This document shows, one piece after another, positions 27,556 to 38,651 of a stretch of 64,000 bases of DNA (position 1 is its first letter; each line of letters begins with the position of its first letter). The notes under the pieces were generated by a model, which had not been told where the DNA came from, did not search any database, and worked only from the letters and a program-made list of their open reading frames with translations. The stretch covers positions 79,523 to 143,522 of the forward strand of contig JACRCO010000053.1 in NCBI GenBank assembly GCA_016218975.1, read 5' to 3'. The position numbers and the translations under genes are program-made. Source of the stretch: Deltaproteobacteria bacterium. GTDB taxonomy: Bacteria > Desulfobacterota > Deferrimicrobia > Deferrimicrobiales > Deferrimicrobiaceae.

Positions 27556-28665
27556 TTGGCCCGGGGACCATCCCGCATTTCTTACCCGGCTTCATGGCGC
27601 CGGGTCGGCCCGTTCCTGGCGCTGCTCGCGTTCGGCCTCCTTTTTCCCGCCGCGATCCCTGCCGTAGAACGCGCCGAGGTGGTTGAGATCGTCGACGGCG
27701 ACACCGTCCGCATCTTTACGGACGGAAATATCCGCACCGTCCGCCTGATCGGCATCGACGCCCCGGAACGCTCCCATCCATCCCGGCCGAAGGAGTTCCA
27801 GTCCGACGAGGCCTCGGATTTCCTTGCAACCCTATGCGGCGGAAAAATCGTCGAGATGGAGGGCGGCAACGAGGATACGGACCGTCACGGGCGGCTCCTT
27901 CGATACCTCGTCCTTCCGCCTCCCGACGGCAGGCTCGTCAACCGGGAAATGGTGCGCCACGGATACGCCCGGGTGAATCGGGGCTTCCCGTTCTCCCGCG
28001 AAGCCGAATTCACCGAAGCGGAAAAGGAGGCGCGGCGGGAAGGTAAAGGCATCTGGCGGGAAGGAGGGCTTGCCGAGTCCCGGTGGGCGAGGTCGCAGGG
28101 AACCCCTTCCGTCGAAGTCCATTCCATCGGGGGCGGAAATTACTCGGTCGCCTGCTGCGGAATGGTGAAATCAGGCGTCGGCCGCGACGATCTCGGGAAG
28201 ACCGTCCAGGAAATCCTTCGCTTTCGCGCGGAGTACTCCGACAAGGATTTCGCGAGGTCAGCAAGGGAAGCCGGGTTCCACCCGATCGCTGCGGAAATGC
28301 CCCCTGCAGCTTCCGTCACTCCATCAGATGCCCGGGAATTCACCCCGCCGCACGTTTCCGGCCCGTTACCTTCCGGTGTTATCGCTTGGGACGAGGCGCA
28401 CCGGCATGCAGGGAAAGAAATCGTGGTGGAGGGGAAGCTGGTCCGGGTACACCGGGCCGGGAAGGTCCTCTACCTCAACTTCCATACGAACTGGAAGAAG
28501 TACCTGACGGTGGTCGTAATGGGGAAGGACCTCCGGAAGTTTCCGAAGAACCCGGAGGCGCTCTACAAGGGAAAAACCGTCCGTGTCCGCGGGAAGGTCA
28601 CCATGTACAAGGACCGCCCGGAGATGATCATTCGCTCTCCCAAGGTCATCAGTGTCATCAAGTAA
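27556..28665 (+). CDS. Secreted thermonuclease-type nuclease with C-terminal OB-like domain
   Basis: 369 residues. A hydrophobic N-terminal segment (about 15-35) looks like a signal peptide. The staphylococcal-nuclease (SNase) domain follows (about 39-170): VEIVDGDTVRIF, VRLIGIDAPER, DRHGRLLRYL, then VNREMVRHGYARVNRG. After a linker with a Cys-Cys pair, the C-terminal ~95 residues (EIVVEGKLVRVHRAGKVLYLNF ... VRVRGKVTMYKDRPEMII) form an OB-fold-like nucleic-acid-binding domain. Likely a periplasmic or extracellular nuclease. TTG at 27556 abuts the ppiD stop; no better start is visible. Confidence 0.78.
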   Translation: MARGPSRISYPASWRRVGPFLALLAFGLLFPAAIPAVERAEVVEIVDGDTVRIFTDGNIRTVRLIGIDAPERSHPSRPKEFQSDEASDFLATLCGGKIVEMEGGNEDTDRHGRLLRYLVLPPPDGRLVNREMVRHGYARVNRGFPFSREAEFTEAEKEARREGKGIWREGGLAESRWARSQGTPSVEVHSIGGGNYSVACCGMVKSGVGRDDLGKTVQEILRFRAEYSDKDFARSAREAGFHPIAAEMPPAASVTPSDAREFTPPHVSGPLPSGVIAWDEAHRHAGKEIVVEGKLVRVHRAGKVLYLNFHTNWKKYLTVVVMGKDLRKFPKNPEALYKGKTVRVRGKVTMYKDRPEMIIRSPKVISVIK

Positions 28666-28710
28666 CATCCGCCCGCTCGGCTCCCCGAAAAGACCATCGC
28701 GATCATCAAT

Positions 28711-28855
28711 TAACTTAAAACAGGGACGTTCCTCTTAAAAACGGGGACGTTCCTGAACTTTTTTCCATCACACGCCAGAAAAAGTTCAGGAACGTCCCCG
28801 TTTTTAAGAGGAACGTCCCCGTTTTTTTTAAGGAACGTCCCCGTTTGTAAGTTAA
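28711..28855. repeat. Large inverted repeat built of CGGGGACGTTCCT units
   Basis: Five copies of a unit close to CGGGGACGTTCCT are arranged head to head. Two lie in plus orientation (about 28721-28733, 28741-28754) and three in minus orientation (about 28789-28803, 28809-28822, 28830-28843). The inner arms, 28731-28763 and 28779-28811, are perfectly complementary over 33 bases around a 15-base loop. I recall similar GGGACGTTCC palindromes as dispersed elements near REP-associated transposases in deltaproteobacteria, but no transposase gene is present here. It could form a cruciform or a very stable hairpin. Confidence 0.9.
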
Positions 28856-28892
28856 AAAAATGCCCGCCGGGGAGTTGCGCCCCGGCGGGCAT
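28854..28892 (-). terminator. Rho-independent terminator of the pyrophosphatase gene
   Basis: Perfect 13-base arms (28860-28872 and 28880-28892) around a seven-base loop. Read on the minus strand, the hairpin is followed by a run of seven T. It ends transcription of the membrane pyrophosphatase gene about 55 bases after its stop. Confidence 0.9.
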
Positions 28893-28948
28893 CCTTGCAT
28901 CGGGGGCAGCGGGTTTTCTACCGCCGCCAGGTCGGCTGTTTCAGAACT

Positions 28949-31390
<2,442 letters not shown>

Positions 31391-31691
31391 GCCCCTCCCT
31401 GCCATGGAATTATGAATGGTGAGAAATGCGGGTTCAGACGGGAAATCCCCCTGGATTTAAAAAGCAAAAACCGCTTTCCGGAGACGCTCCGAGGATAATG
31501 AAACTTGCATTAAATACCACGGCTTTCCGGCGGGGTCAAGGGGAAAACGTATACAGTATCCGGACACGTTCCGCGGGCGAGCCGCCGAGACGGGGTACCC
31601 GTCGGGCCGGGTCCCGGCAGCTCGCCGGCAGCTCGCCCGCGGCTCGCCCGCGGAACGTGCCCCCGCGGGAAATGTACGTTATATTAGGTTG
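31391..31691. repeat. Intergenic region with GC-rich inverted repeat (31565-31584 / 31640-31659)
   Basis: This 300-base gap lies between the divergent hppA and dusB genes. Near its dusB side a perfect 20-base inverted repeat (arms 31565-31584 and 31640-31659, CACGTTCCGCGGGCGAGCCG) is separated by 55 bases. The intervening part contains more copies of GCTCGCC/CAGCTCGCC-type words, so the whole can fold into a strong GC-rich hairpin. It is not followed by a T run on either strand. The hppA side is less GC-rich and should hold promoters. Confidence 0.75.
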
Positions 31692-32657
31692 ATGGAATTC
31701 AGGGGGAAACTGATCCTCGCGCCGATGGCGGGGATCACCGACACGACGTTCCGGCTCATCTGCCGGGAAAACGGGGCCGACGCCGTCCTCACCGAGATGG
31801 CCTCCGCGAAGGGCCTCCTTATGCAGCCTGAGCGGACCCGGCGGTTCCTGGAATATTCCGTAGCGGAACGCCCCATCGGGGCTCAGCTTTTCGGCGCTTC
31901 CCCGGTGGAAATCGGCGAGGCCGCCGCCGCTGTAGGGGGCATGGGATTCGATTTCGTCGACATAAACATGGGATGCCCCGTCCGCAAGGTAACCGGGGGG
32001 GGCGCCGGGTCGGCGCTCCTTGCCAACCCCGTGCTGGCGGGTGAAATCGCCGCCGCCGCCGTCCGGAACGCGGGCATCCCCGTCACCGCGAAGATACGCG
32101 CAGGTTTCGGAGCGGATACGGACGGCTTCCTGGATGTGGCGCGGGCGGTTTTCGAGGCGGGCGCCGCCGCCGTGACCCTCCACCCCCGCACGCGGGGCCA
32201 GATGTTCTCGGGCCTGGCGGACTGGAGCCGGATCGCTGCGCTGAAAATGGAGTTTCCGGACCGTATAATCATCGGCAACGGCGATGTAAGAACGCCCGGG
32301 GACGCGGCCCGCATGATTTCCGAAACCGGATGCGACGCCGTCATGGTGGGGCGCGCGGCGCTCGGCAATCCGTGGGTCTTCCGGGAAATGCGGAACGATC
32401 CGGCGCGGCTCTTCGCTCCGGCGGGACCGGCGGCGCTCCCTTCCGCCCCGGCCCTTCCCGCCGGCGAACGGCGGGCGGTCATCCTTCGCCACGGCGAGGA
32501 GATGCACCGGCGGCTGGGGAACGCCGGGATCCGCGACATGCGCAAGCACCTGGCATGGTACAGCAGGGGAATCCCGGGAGCCGCCGCCTTCCGGGGAGAT
32601 CTTGTGAGGGTTTCCACGCTCGAGGATTTCCGCGCAGCCGTCGAGCGATTCTATTGA
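31692..32657 (+). CDS. dusB: tRNA-dihydrouridine synthase (DusB/NifR3 type)
   Basis: 321 residues. FMN-dependent TIM barrel; the start LILAPMAGITDTTFR, catalytic-Cys motif DINMGCPVRKV (about 92-102), HPRTRGQMFSG and GNGDVRTPGDA are all present. It reduces uridines in tRNA D-loops. ATG at 31692 (TTG at 31689 also in frame). It leads an operon with ntrB and ntrC, the same nifR3-ntrB-ntrC order known from other proteobacteria. Its stop overlaps the next start. Confidence 0.93.
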   Translation: MEFRGKLILAPMAGITDTTFRLICRENGADAVLTEMASAKGLLMQPERTRRFLEYSVAERPIGAQLFGASPVEIGEAAAAVGGMGFDFVDINMGCPVRKVTGGGAGSALLANPVLAGEIAAAAVRNAGIPVTAKIRAGFGADTDGFLDVARAVFEAGAAAVTLHPRTRGQMFSGLADWSRIAALKMEFPDRIIIGNGDVRTPGDAARMISETGCDAVMVGRAALGNPWVFREMRNDPARLFAPAGPAALPSAPALPAGERRAVILRHGEEMHRRLGNAGIRDMRKHLAWYSRGIPGAAAFRGDLVRVSTLEDFRAAVERFY

Positions 32658-33754
32658 GCGACCTCCACCAGCAGGTCCTGGAATCGGTCAACACAGGGAT
32701 ACTGGTGTTCGACGGAGACGGAAAACTCGTCTACATGAACCCGGCCGCTGAAGAGATACTCCAGGGATCGGAGCAGTCCCTCAAGGGCAGGCATTACCGG
32801 ACGCTTTTCCGGGGAAGCCCCTCGGCCGTCCGCATCGCGAGGAAAGCGCTCGCCGAAAACGCCGCCGTCACCGGATTCGACGTCGGGCTCCGCCTGCCCA
32901 ACCGGGGACCCGAGATGCCCCCCCTGTCGGTAATCATCGGCGCGTCTCCCCTTTCCTGGCCGGGGGGCGAGTTGCGGGGCGCCGTGCTGTCGATGAAACC
33001 GTCGGAGATCCTTACGATGGTGGAACGGGAAGAGCAGGCGGCGTTGAGCGCCGAGGAGATGCAGATGCTCGCCTACGGCATCGCGCACGAGATAAAGAAT
33101 CCGCTCGGGGGGATACTGGGGGCGGCCCAATGGATTCTCCGCAGGGAGGCGTCCGAGTCGGAGCGCGGGGAGGGGATCCGGCTCATCCGCAGGGAGGCCG
33201 AGCGGATCAACGGACTCGTCGAGAAGATGCTGGAAATGGGGAAGCCCGCACGCAATCCGAGGCCTTTCGCTCTTCTCGCGCTGCTGCTCGAAGCGGAGGA
33301 ACTTCTGAAAGCGGAGGCCCGCGCCCAAGGCAAGGAGATAGCATTCGAGCGTCATGTCGACCCGAGCCTTCCCGACGTCCTCGGGCATCCGGACGCGATC
33401 TTCCGGGCGATCGTAAACATCATCAAGAATGGGATCGAAGCGATCGGGAAAAAGGGAACCATAAGGATAGACGGGCGGATGAACGTCAATTTCAGGGTCA
33501 GCCGGGGGAGAGGCCGGAAACGCTCCTTCCTCGATGTCATAATCGCCGACGACGGGTCAGGGATGTCCGAAGAGGACATCCGGAAGGCATTTCTACCCTT
33601 TTACACGACCAAACCGAAAGGGACGGGCCTGGGGCTTGTCATGGCCCGCCAGGCCGTCACCCGCAACGGCGGCAAACTCGAAATAAAGTCCGTGCGGGGA
33701 GCCGGAACGACGGTTAAAATATCCCTTCCCGTCGAACCCGGGAAGAAGGCCTGA
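32654..33754 (+). CDS. NtrB-type sensor histidine kinase
   Basis: 366 residues, no membrane segment. A PAS domain (about 1-110: GILVFDGDGKLVYMNPAAEEIL) precedes the dimerisation/phosphoacceptor helix with His145 in YGIAHEIKNPLGG. The ATPase domain (about 240-360) has the N box NIIKNGIEAIG, DDGSGMS and the G box GTGLGLVMARQ. It should phosphorylate the adjacent regulator. TTG start at 32654 lies in the dusB stop (TTGA). The signal is probably nitrogen status by analogy, but the PAS ligand cannot be read. Confidence 0.9.
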   Translation: MSDLHQQVLESVNTGILVFDGDGKLVYMNPAAEEILQGSEQSLKGRHYRTLFRGSPSAVRIARKALAENAAVTGFDVGLRLPNRGPEMPPLSVIIGASPLSWPGGELRGAVLSMKPSEILTMVEREEQAALSAEEMQMLAYGIAHEIKNPLGGILGAAQWILRREASESERGEGIRLIRREAERINGLVEKMLEMGKPARNPRPFALLALLLEAEELLKAEARAQGKEIAFERHVDPSLPDVLGHPDAIFRAIVNIIKNGIEAIGKKGTIRIDGRMNVNFRVSRGRGRKRSFLDVIIADDGSGMSEEDIRKAFLPFYTTKPKGTGLGLVMARQAVTRNGGKLEIKSVRGAGTTVKISLPVEPGKKA

Positions 33755-33756
33755 CG

Positions 33757-35205
33757 TTGAAAAAAGTCCTGATCGCAGATGACGACGAAAGCATCCGCTG
33801 GGTCCTCCAGAAAGCGGTGACGGGGATGGGGTACTGCGCCGACCTCGCCGAGGACGGCGACAAGGCGCTCGCCCTGTTGTCGAAACACCCTTATGCCGCG
33901 GCTTTCGTGGATATCCGGATGCCGGGGATGGAGGGGATAGAGGTGCTCGAACGCGTCCAGGCGAGAAAGTCCTCCACCCGGTTCTTCGTCATGACAGCCG
34001 TCCGGCGGCCCGACGCGGCGGCGCGATCCACGCGCGCGGGAGCGGCTGAGTTCATCACCAAGCCGTTCGACCTGTCGCACATAGAAAAACTTCTCAAGGA
34101 CCTGGAAAAGGAATCCTCCTCGCGGGAGCGGCCGTTCCGCGAGGAGGACGCCGAGGAGTGGCGGTCGTCCCGGATCGTCGGGAAAAGCCGCGCCATTCTC
34201 GAGGTGTTCCAGAGCGTCGGGAAAATCGCGGACTCGGAGGCCACCGTCCTGCTGCTGGGCGAACGAGGCGTCGGCAAGGAGCTGGTGGCCCGATGCATCC
34301 ATGATCTTGGCACACCCGGCGGTCCGTTCGTGACCGTCAATACCTCCGCCATTCCGAGGGACCTTCAGGAGGCCGAGCTGTTCGGATTCGAAAAAGGATC
34401 GTTCACCGGCGCGGAAACCGCACGGGAAGGAAAGCTGGAAGCCGCCATGGGGGGAACGCTTTTCCTGGACGAGATCGGCGACACCCCGCACGAGCTGCAG
34501 GTCAAGCTGCTTCGCGTCCTCCAGGAAAAGGAATTCACGAGGCTCGGCTCGAACCGTCCTCTCAAGTTCAGGGGCAGGGTTATCGCAGCCACCAACCGCG
34601 ACCTTAGGCGGCTTACTGCGGATGGGAAATTCCGCGAGGACCTATTCGACCGGCTGAACGTCTTCCCCGTCCGCGTACCTCCGCTTTCCGAGAGACGGGA
34701 AGACATCCCCCTGCTGGCCGATTTCTTCCTTCAGAAATACTGCACGCTGCTTTCCCGGCCTCCGAAGTCGTTCTCGAAAGAGGCGCTCGAGGAGCTTTCA
34801 TCCCGCACCTGGAAGGGGAACGTCCGGGAGCTGGAGAATTTCGTGCAGCGCCTGGCGGTCCTCTCCGCCGGAAAACTCCTGCGCAAGGAGGAGGTCGTCC
34901 GCGAGCTGGCGAAGGCGGAAGGGGCCCCCGACCTTTCCACCGCCCCCCTCGAGCAGCTGATAGAGGAAAGGATCCGGGAGTTCGTGCGCCGATTCGGCGA
35001 AACCATCGGCGACGAGGAGAACCTTCATGCGCTTTTCCTGCGCCAGATGGAGAAGCCGCTTATCAAGGTCGTGATGGAGGCGGCGGGGGGGAACCAGATA
35101 AAGGCCGCCGGGATCCTGGGCATCAACCGGAACACGCTCCGCAAGAAACTCGTTTTCCTGTCGCTCTTTCCGAAATCCGGGAAGAAGAAAAGGAAGTCCC
35201 GTTGA
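33757..35205 (+). CDS. NtrC-family sigma-54-dependent response regulator
   Basis: 482 residues. The receiver domain has phospho-acceptor Asp52 (AFVDIRMPG). The AAA+ domain has Walker A GERGVGKELVA, the sigma-54 contact loop GSFTGA (usual GAFTGA with Ala to Ser), and GGTLFLDEIGD. A C-terminal Fis-type helix-turn-helix (GGNQIKAAGILGINRNTLRKKL) binds DNA. It activates sigma-54 promoters when phosphorylated by the neighbouring kinase. TTG start at 33757, two bases after the kinase stop. Confidence 0.92.
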   Translation: MKKVLIADDDESIRWVLQKAVTGMGYCADLAEDGDKALALLSKHPYAAAFVDIRMPGMEGIEVLERVQARKSSTRFFVMTAVRRPDAAARSTRAGAAEFITKPFDLSHIEKLLKDLEKESSSRERPFREEDAEEWRSSRIVGKSRAILEVFQSVGKIADSEATVLLLGERGVGKELVARCIHDLGTPGGPFVTVNTSAIPRDLQEAELFGFEKGSFTGAETAREGKLEAAMGGTLFLDEIGDTPHELQVKLLRVLQEKEFTRLGSNRPLKFRGRVIAATNRDLRRLTADGKFREDLFDRLNVFPVRVPPLSERREDIPLLADFFLQKYCTLLSRPPKSFSKEALEELSSRTWKGNVRELENFVQRLAVLSAGKLLRKEEVVRELAKAEGAPDLSTAPLEQLIEERIREFVRRFGETIGDEENLHALFLRQMEKPLIKVVMEAAGGNQIKAAGILGINRNTLRKKLVFLSLFPKSGKKKRKSR

Positions 35206-35888
35206 ACAGCGGCAACGCGGGCGTTCCTGCGGCCGGACGGATCCGCGGCCTTTACGCGATACTCGATCCTTCCGCGGCGGTCCGCGGGGGAGAAGACCCG
35301 GAAACGTCCCTCGACCTGGCCCTTTCGGAAGCGCTGGAGGGCGGATGCCGCACTTTCCAGTACCGGGACAAGTTTTCCCCTGCTCGCCTGCTGCTCGCGC
35401 GGGCGAAACGTTTCGCCTGCGCTTGCCGTGAGGCGGGAGCGCTCTTCCTGGTGAACGACCGGCTCGACGTGGCGCTGCTTTCGGGGGCGGAAGGATGCCA
35501 CCTGGGACAGGACGACCTCCCGCTTCCCGCCGCCAGGCGAATCGTTCCGGAAAATTTTCTCCTCGGCGTTTCCACACATAACGTCTCCGAGGCAAGGAAG
35601 GCACAGGAGGATGGCGCCGATTACATAGGAGTGGGCGCCGTATACAGGACGATGAGCAAGGACGATGCGCTGGAACCTCGCGGCCCCGGGCTCGTGCAGG
35701 AGGTCTCGGAGGCGGTTTCGATTCCAACGGTAGCCATTTCGGGTATCACCCGGGAGAACGCGCGTGAAGTCATCCGCGCCGGGGCCGCCGCATTTGCCGT
35801 GATCTCGAACCTTTTTTCCGGACCGGGTGTCCGCGAACGGACCGAGGAGTTCCTAAGGATATGGGAAGAAGAAACGTCCCGCCGGTGA
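35202..35888 (+). CDS. thiE: Thiamine-phosphate synthase
   Basis: 228 residues, TIM barrel. Motifs: FQYRDKFSPARLLLARAKR (substrate site), FLVNDRLDVALLSGAEGCHLGQDDLP, GVSTHNVSEA, and YIGVGAVYRTMSK. Couples HMP-pyrophosphate to the thiazole phosphate to give thiamine phosphate. TTG start at 35202 overlaps the ntrC-like stop (TTGA), so thiamine genes are coupled to the two-component genes. No TPP riboswitch is visible upstream. Confidence 0.92.
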   Translation: MNSGNAGVPAAGRIRGLYAILDPSAAVRGGEDPETSLDLALSEALEGGCRTFQYRDKFSPARLLLARAKRFACACREAGALFLVNDRLDVALLSGAEGCHLGQDDLPLPAARRIVPENFLLGVSTHNVSEARKAQEDGADYIGVGAVYRTMSKDDALEPRGPGLVQEVSEAVSIPTVAISGITRENAREVIRAGAAAFAVISNLFSGPGVRERTEEFLRIWEEETSRR

Positions 35889-36664
35889 TATTGGCCTTCG
35901 GAGGCTACGACCCCACGGGCGGCGCGGGTATACTGATGGACGCGAAGGCCATCCACGCCGCGGGGGGGTATGCCGCAGCAGTACCCTCCTGCCTTGCGGT
36001 CCAGACAACCGCCGCCTTTCATCGCATAGTCCCCATTCCGCGGGACGCTGTCGACAGCTCGCTCGCATGCGCTGCGAAAAGCTTTCCGATTCGCGCGGTG
36101 AAAATCGGCATGGTTGGAACGCGGCAGTCTGCGGAGAGCATCCTTTCATTCCTTGACCGTAATCCCCGGCTGCCTGTCGTCCTCGACCCGGTGCTGCGGG
36201 CCTCCTCGGGAACCCCTCTCCTCTTCGGGAACGCCTTGCCCGCGTACCGGAAGCTGCTGTTTCGCGCAAACGTGATTACTCCCAACCTGCCCGAGGCGGA
36301 GAAGATCCTCGACCGGAAGCTCCGCACGTTCGGCGAGGCGATAATCGCCGCGAGAGACATATACGGCGCAACCGGCGGGAACGTAATCCTCAAGGGAGGA
36401 CATTTCCCCTGGAAGGGCAAGCGGGGAATCGATATCGTATTCGAGGACGGCCTCGTCACCCTTCTGCCGCCGGACGGAAAACCGGCCCGCCGCGATGCGC
36501 ACGGCACCGGATGCGCCCTTGCGTCGGCCATGGCTGCACGGTTGGCGCTTGGAGAGCCGGTCGTGGACTCGGCCCGGTCCGCGAAAAAGATGCTCGAATG
36601 GTGGCATGCCGGGGGATTCCCGTCGTCGGAGGGCCGGTGGACGCTTTTCGCCCGCCGCGGGTAG
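35861..36664 (+). CDS. thiD: Hydroxymethylpyrimidine/phosphomethylpyrimidine kinase
   Basis: 267 residues, ribokinase fold. Motifs: AFGGYDPTGGAGILMDAKAI, VKIGMVGT, VLDPVLRASSGTPLL, and the C-terminal catalytic DAHGTGCALASAMAA. It phosphorylates HMP twice for thiamine synthesis and feeds the preceding ThiE. The start overlaps the thiE end by 28 bases. Last gene of the dusB operon. Confidence 0.93.
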   Translation: MGRRNVPPVILAFGGYDPTGGAGILMDAKAIHAAGGYAAAVPSCLAVQTTAAFHRIVPIPRDAVDSSLACAAKSFPIRAVKIGMVGTRQSAESILSFLDRNPRLPVVLDPVLRASSGTPLLFGNALPAYRKLLFRANVITPNLPEAEKILDRKLRTFGEAIIAARDIYGATGGNVILKGGHFPWKGKRGIDIVFEDGLVTLLPPDGKPARRDAHGTGCALASAMAARLALGEPVVDSARSAKKMLEWWHAGGFPSSEGRWTLFARRG

Positions 36665-36713
36665 CCCGCTTTTCCCACGATACACGATGAAGGGTTAAGG
36701 AGGCAGAACGCCG

Positions 36714-37613
36714 ATGCTTCGCTGCGGGGCGCATGCTATTCTTTTCGCAACGATTCTTTTATGCGCATCATGCGCGCACAGGGAGGCGATCTCGCCGGCC
36801 GCAGTCAAACCCGCTCCCAAAGGTCCCAAGGTGGCCCTTGCCCTCGGCGCCGGCTCTTCGAAGGGGTTCGCCCACATCGGCGTCCTGAAGGTCCTTGAAG
36901 CCAACAAGATACCCGTCCACATGATCGTCGGCACCAGCGCGGGAAGCTTCGTCGGATGCTTCTATGCGTACGGATATAACACGTACCAACTTCAGCGGCT
37001 CGCGTTCGCAATCGAGAAAGGCGACATCGCCGACCTCACCGTCCCCGACAACGGGTTCATAAAGGGAGAGAAGCTTGAGGAGTACGTCAATCGGGCCGTC
37101 CGGAACACTCCGCTCGAGAGCATGAGGATCCCCTTCTACGCCATCGCCACGGACATACAGAGCGGGCAGGAGTTCGTCTTCGGAACGGGGAACACGGGGA
37201 AGGCCGTACGCGCGAGCTGCTCGATCCCCGGCGTTTTCCGTCCCGTCCGGATCGGCCAACGAACGTACGTGGACGGCGGCATCGTAAGCCCGGTGGCGGT
37301 GGACGCGGCGAGAAAGCTCGGGGCCGACGTCGTCATCGCGGTGGACATCTCATCGGACCACGAGGGGGGGCCGGCCCCCGAGAGCACCGTGGACACGATT
37401 CTCCACTCTATCGGGATCATGTATGCGCGGCTCTCGGCAAATCAGCTCGGCCGTGCGGACGTCGTTATCCGGCCGAAGGTCGGCCACATCGGAGCGAGCG
37501 ATTTCAACAGGCGGCACGATGCGATCCTGGAGGGCGAGAAGGCCGCCCAGGACGCATTACTCAAGATCAGGGACGTTCTCAGGCTATACGGTGAGGGAAA
37601 GACGGGGCTGTAG
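36714..37613 (+). CDS. Patatin-like phospholipase lipoprotein (RssA-like)
   Basis: 299 residues. The signal peptide ends in LCASC, a lipobox, so the mature protein should be lipid-anchored in the envelope. The patatin domain has the oxyanion loop LGAGSSKGFAHIGVL, nucleophile Ser in GTSAGS (about 78-83) and the catalytic Asp in VDGGIVSPVAV (about 183). It probably hydrolyses phospholipid or neutral lipid ester bonds. AGGAGG precedes the ATG by ten bases. A single gene, convergent with the pilus operon. Confidence 0.88.
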   Translation: MLRCGAHAILFATILLCASCAHREAISPAAVKPAPKGPKVALALGAGSSKGFAHIGVLKVLEANKIPVHMIVGTSAGSFVGCFYAYGYNTYQLQRLAFAIEKGDIADLTVPDNGFIKGEKLEEYVNRAVRNTPLESMRIPFYAIATDIQSGQEFVFGTGNTGKAVRASCSIPGVFRPVRIGQRTYVDGGIVSPVAVDAARKLGADVVIAVDISSDHEGGPAPESTVDTILHSIGIMYARLSANQLGRADVVIRPKVGHIGASDFNRRHDAILEGEKAAQDALLKIRDVLRLYGEGKTGL

Positions 37614-37631
37614 CCTCGGCCGCGCCGGAAG

Positions 37632-38651
37632 TTATTCCACCCCCCATTCGCGCAACCGCTCCCGGACGGATCTTTCCAGCGCAGACCTTTTCCCGTTCGA
37701 GACCGCGAGGAATGCGGAGTAGCCCTCGGCTGCCCTGGCGCGTTTTCCCATTCGTTCGTAGACAGTCCCGAGGTGATAAAGAACATCGGCGTCGGAGGGA
37801 AACCTGCGTCTGGCGGCAATAAGCGTCTCTTCGGCTTCCGCAAGAAGGCCTTGCCTCGATTGGGCGATGGCAAGATTGACGCGGTGGGCCGGGCGTCCGG
37901 GATCGAGAAACGCCGAGCGGGAAAAAAGCTCCGCTGCCTCAGGGTTGCGTCCCTCGCTCAAGCGAAGTATGCCTTCATTCATCAGTGCTGATGGATATTC
38001 CGGATCCATGGAAAGCGCCGTTTCGATCGCGTTGCCTGCCTCTTCCGTTTTTCCCTGGCGCAGAAGTGCAATGCCAAGGCCGTTCCACCCCTCGATAAGC
38101 GACGGATCCTGCCCGACAAGCTCGCGGAACCGGCGTGCCGCGGCTTCCCAGTCGTTGCGCTCCCCGGCCTCGATCCCTTCGTTGTAGCACGCCATCGCAA
38201 GCGTCCTGTCATCATGCTGTGGCCGCGGCGCCGCAGGGGGAGGAAGAGGAGGCAGCGGATGCGCGTTACGGGAACCTGCGCGCGACGGAACGGAAGGCGG
38301 CGCCGATCGCCGGGAGCCGGCCGCTGCCGGAGTTCGTTCCTGCGTGGTCTCCGGATTCGGCGTATCTCGGGGAACAGGGGCTTCAACCGTCGGGGCCTGG
38401 GTGGGGCCTGCGTTAACGACCGCGCCCCCGGCCGGTTGCTGCAGGGCAATGCGGGGAGCTTCCTGCGTGAAGCGGCGAAAGAAATAAGCCCCTGCCGCGA
38501 GGAGGCACACGACGGCAAGTGCAGCTCCCGCGCGCATCGCGAGCTTTTTCCGTTCGGCGGGCGCATGCCCCGCGTTATGGATTATGCCAGGCGAAGCCGA
38601 CGACGACGTCGCGAACTGCGCTTTGCGCAACGCATCCTGGAGAAGACTCAA
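37632..38651 (-). CDS. TPR-repeat membrane protein of the pilus operon (MshN-like)
   Basis: 339 residues. A short cytoplasmic start (MSLLQDALRKAQ) precedes one membrane helix (about 45-63). A Pro/Ala-rich linker follows, then several tetratricopeptide repeats (about 150-330), including YNEGIEAGERNDWEAAARRF and GIALLRQGKTEEAGNAIE. The layout equals MshN, a periplasmic TPR factor of MSHA pilus systems. TTG start at 38651 overlaps the stop of the ExeA-like gene. Final gene of the operon; it probably helps secretin or pilus assembly. Confidence 0.8.
   Translation of the reverse strand: MSLLQDALRKAQFATSSSASPGIIHNAGHAPAERKKLAMRAGAALAVVCLLAAGAYFFRRFTQEAPRIALQQPAGGAVVNAGPTQAPTVEAPVPRDTPNPETTQERTPAAAGSRRSAPPSVPSRAGSRNAHPLPPLPPPAAPRPQHDDRTLAMACYNEGIEAGERNDWEAAARRFRELVGQDPSLIEGWNGLGIALLRQGKTEEAGNAIETALSMDPEYPSALMNEGILRLSEGRNPEAAELFSRSAFLDPGRPAHRVNLAIAQSRQGLLAEAEETLIAARRRFPSDADVLYHLGTVYERMGKRARAAEGYSAFLAVSNGKRSALERSVRERLREWGVE

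Noticed and set aside
28711-28855. CRISPR-like array
   Set aside because: Units are inverted as well as direct, spacers are too short and irregular, and no cas gene is near.
35100-35260. TPP riboswitch before thiE
   Set aside because: thiE starts inside the stop codon of the NtrC-like gene; there is no room and no THI-box sequence.
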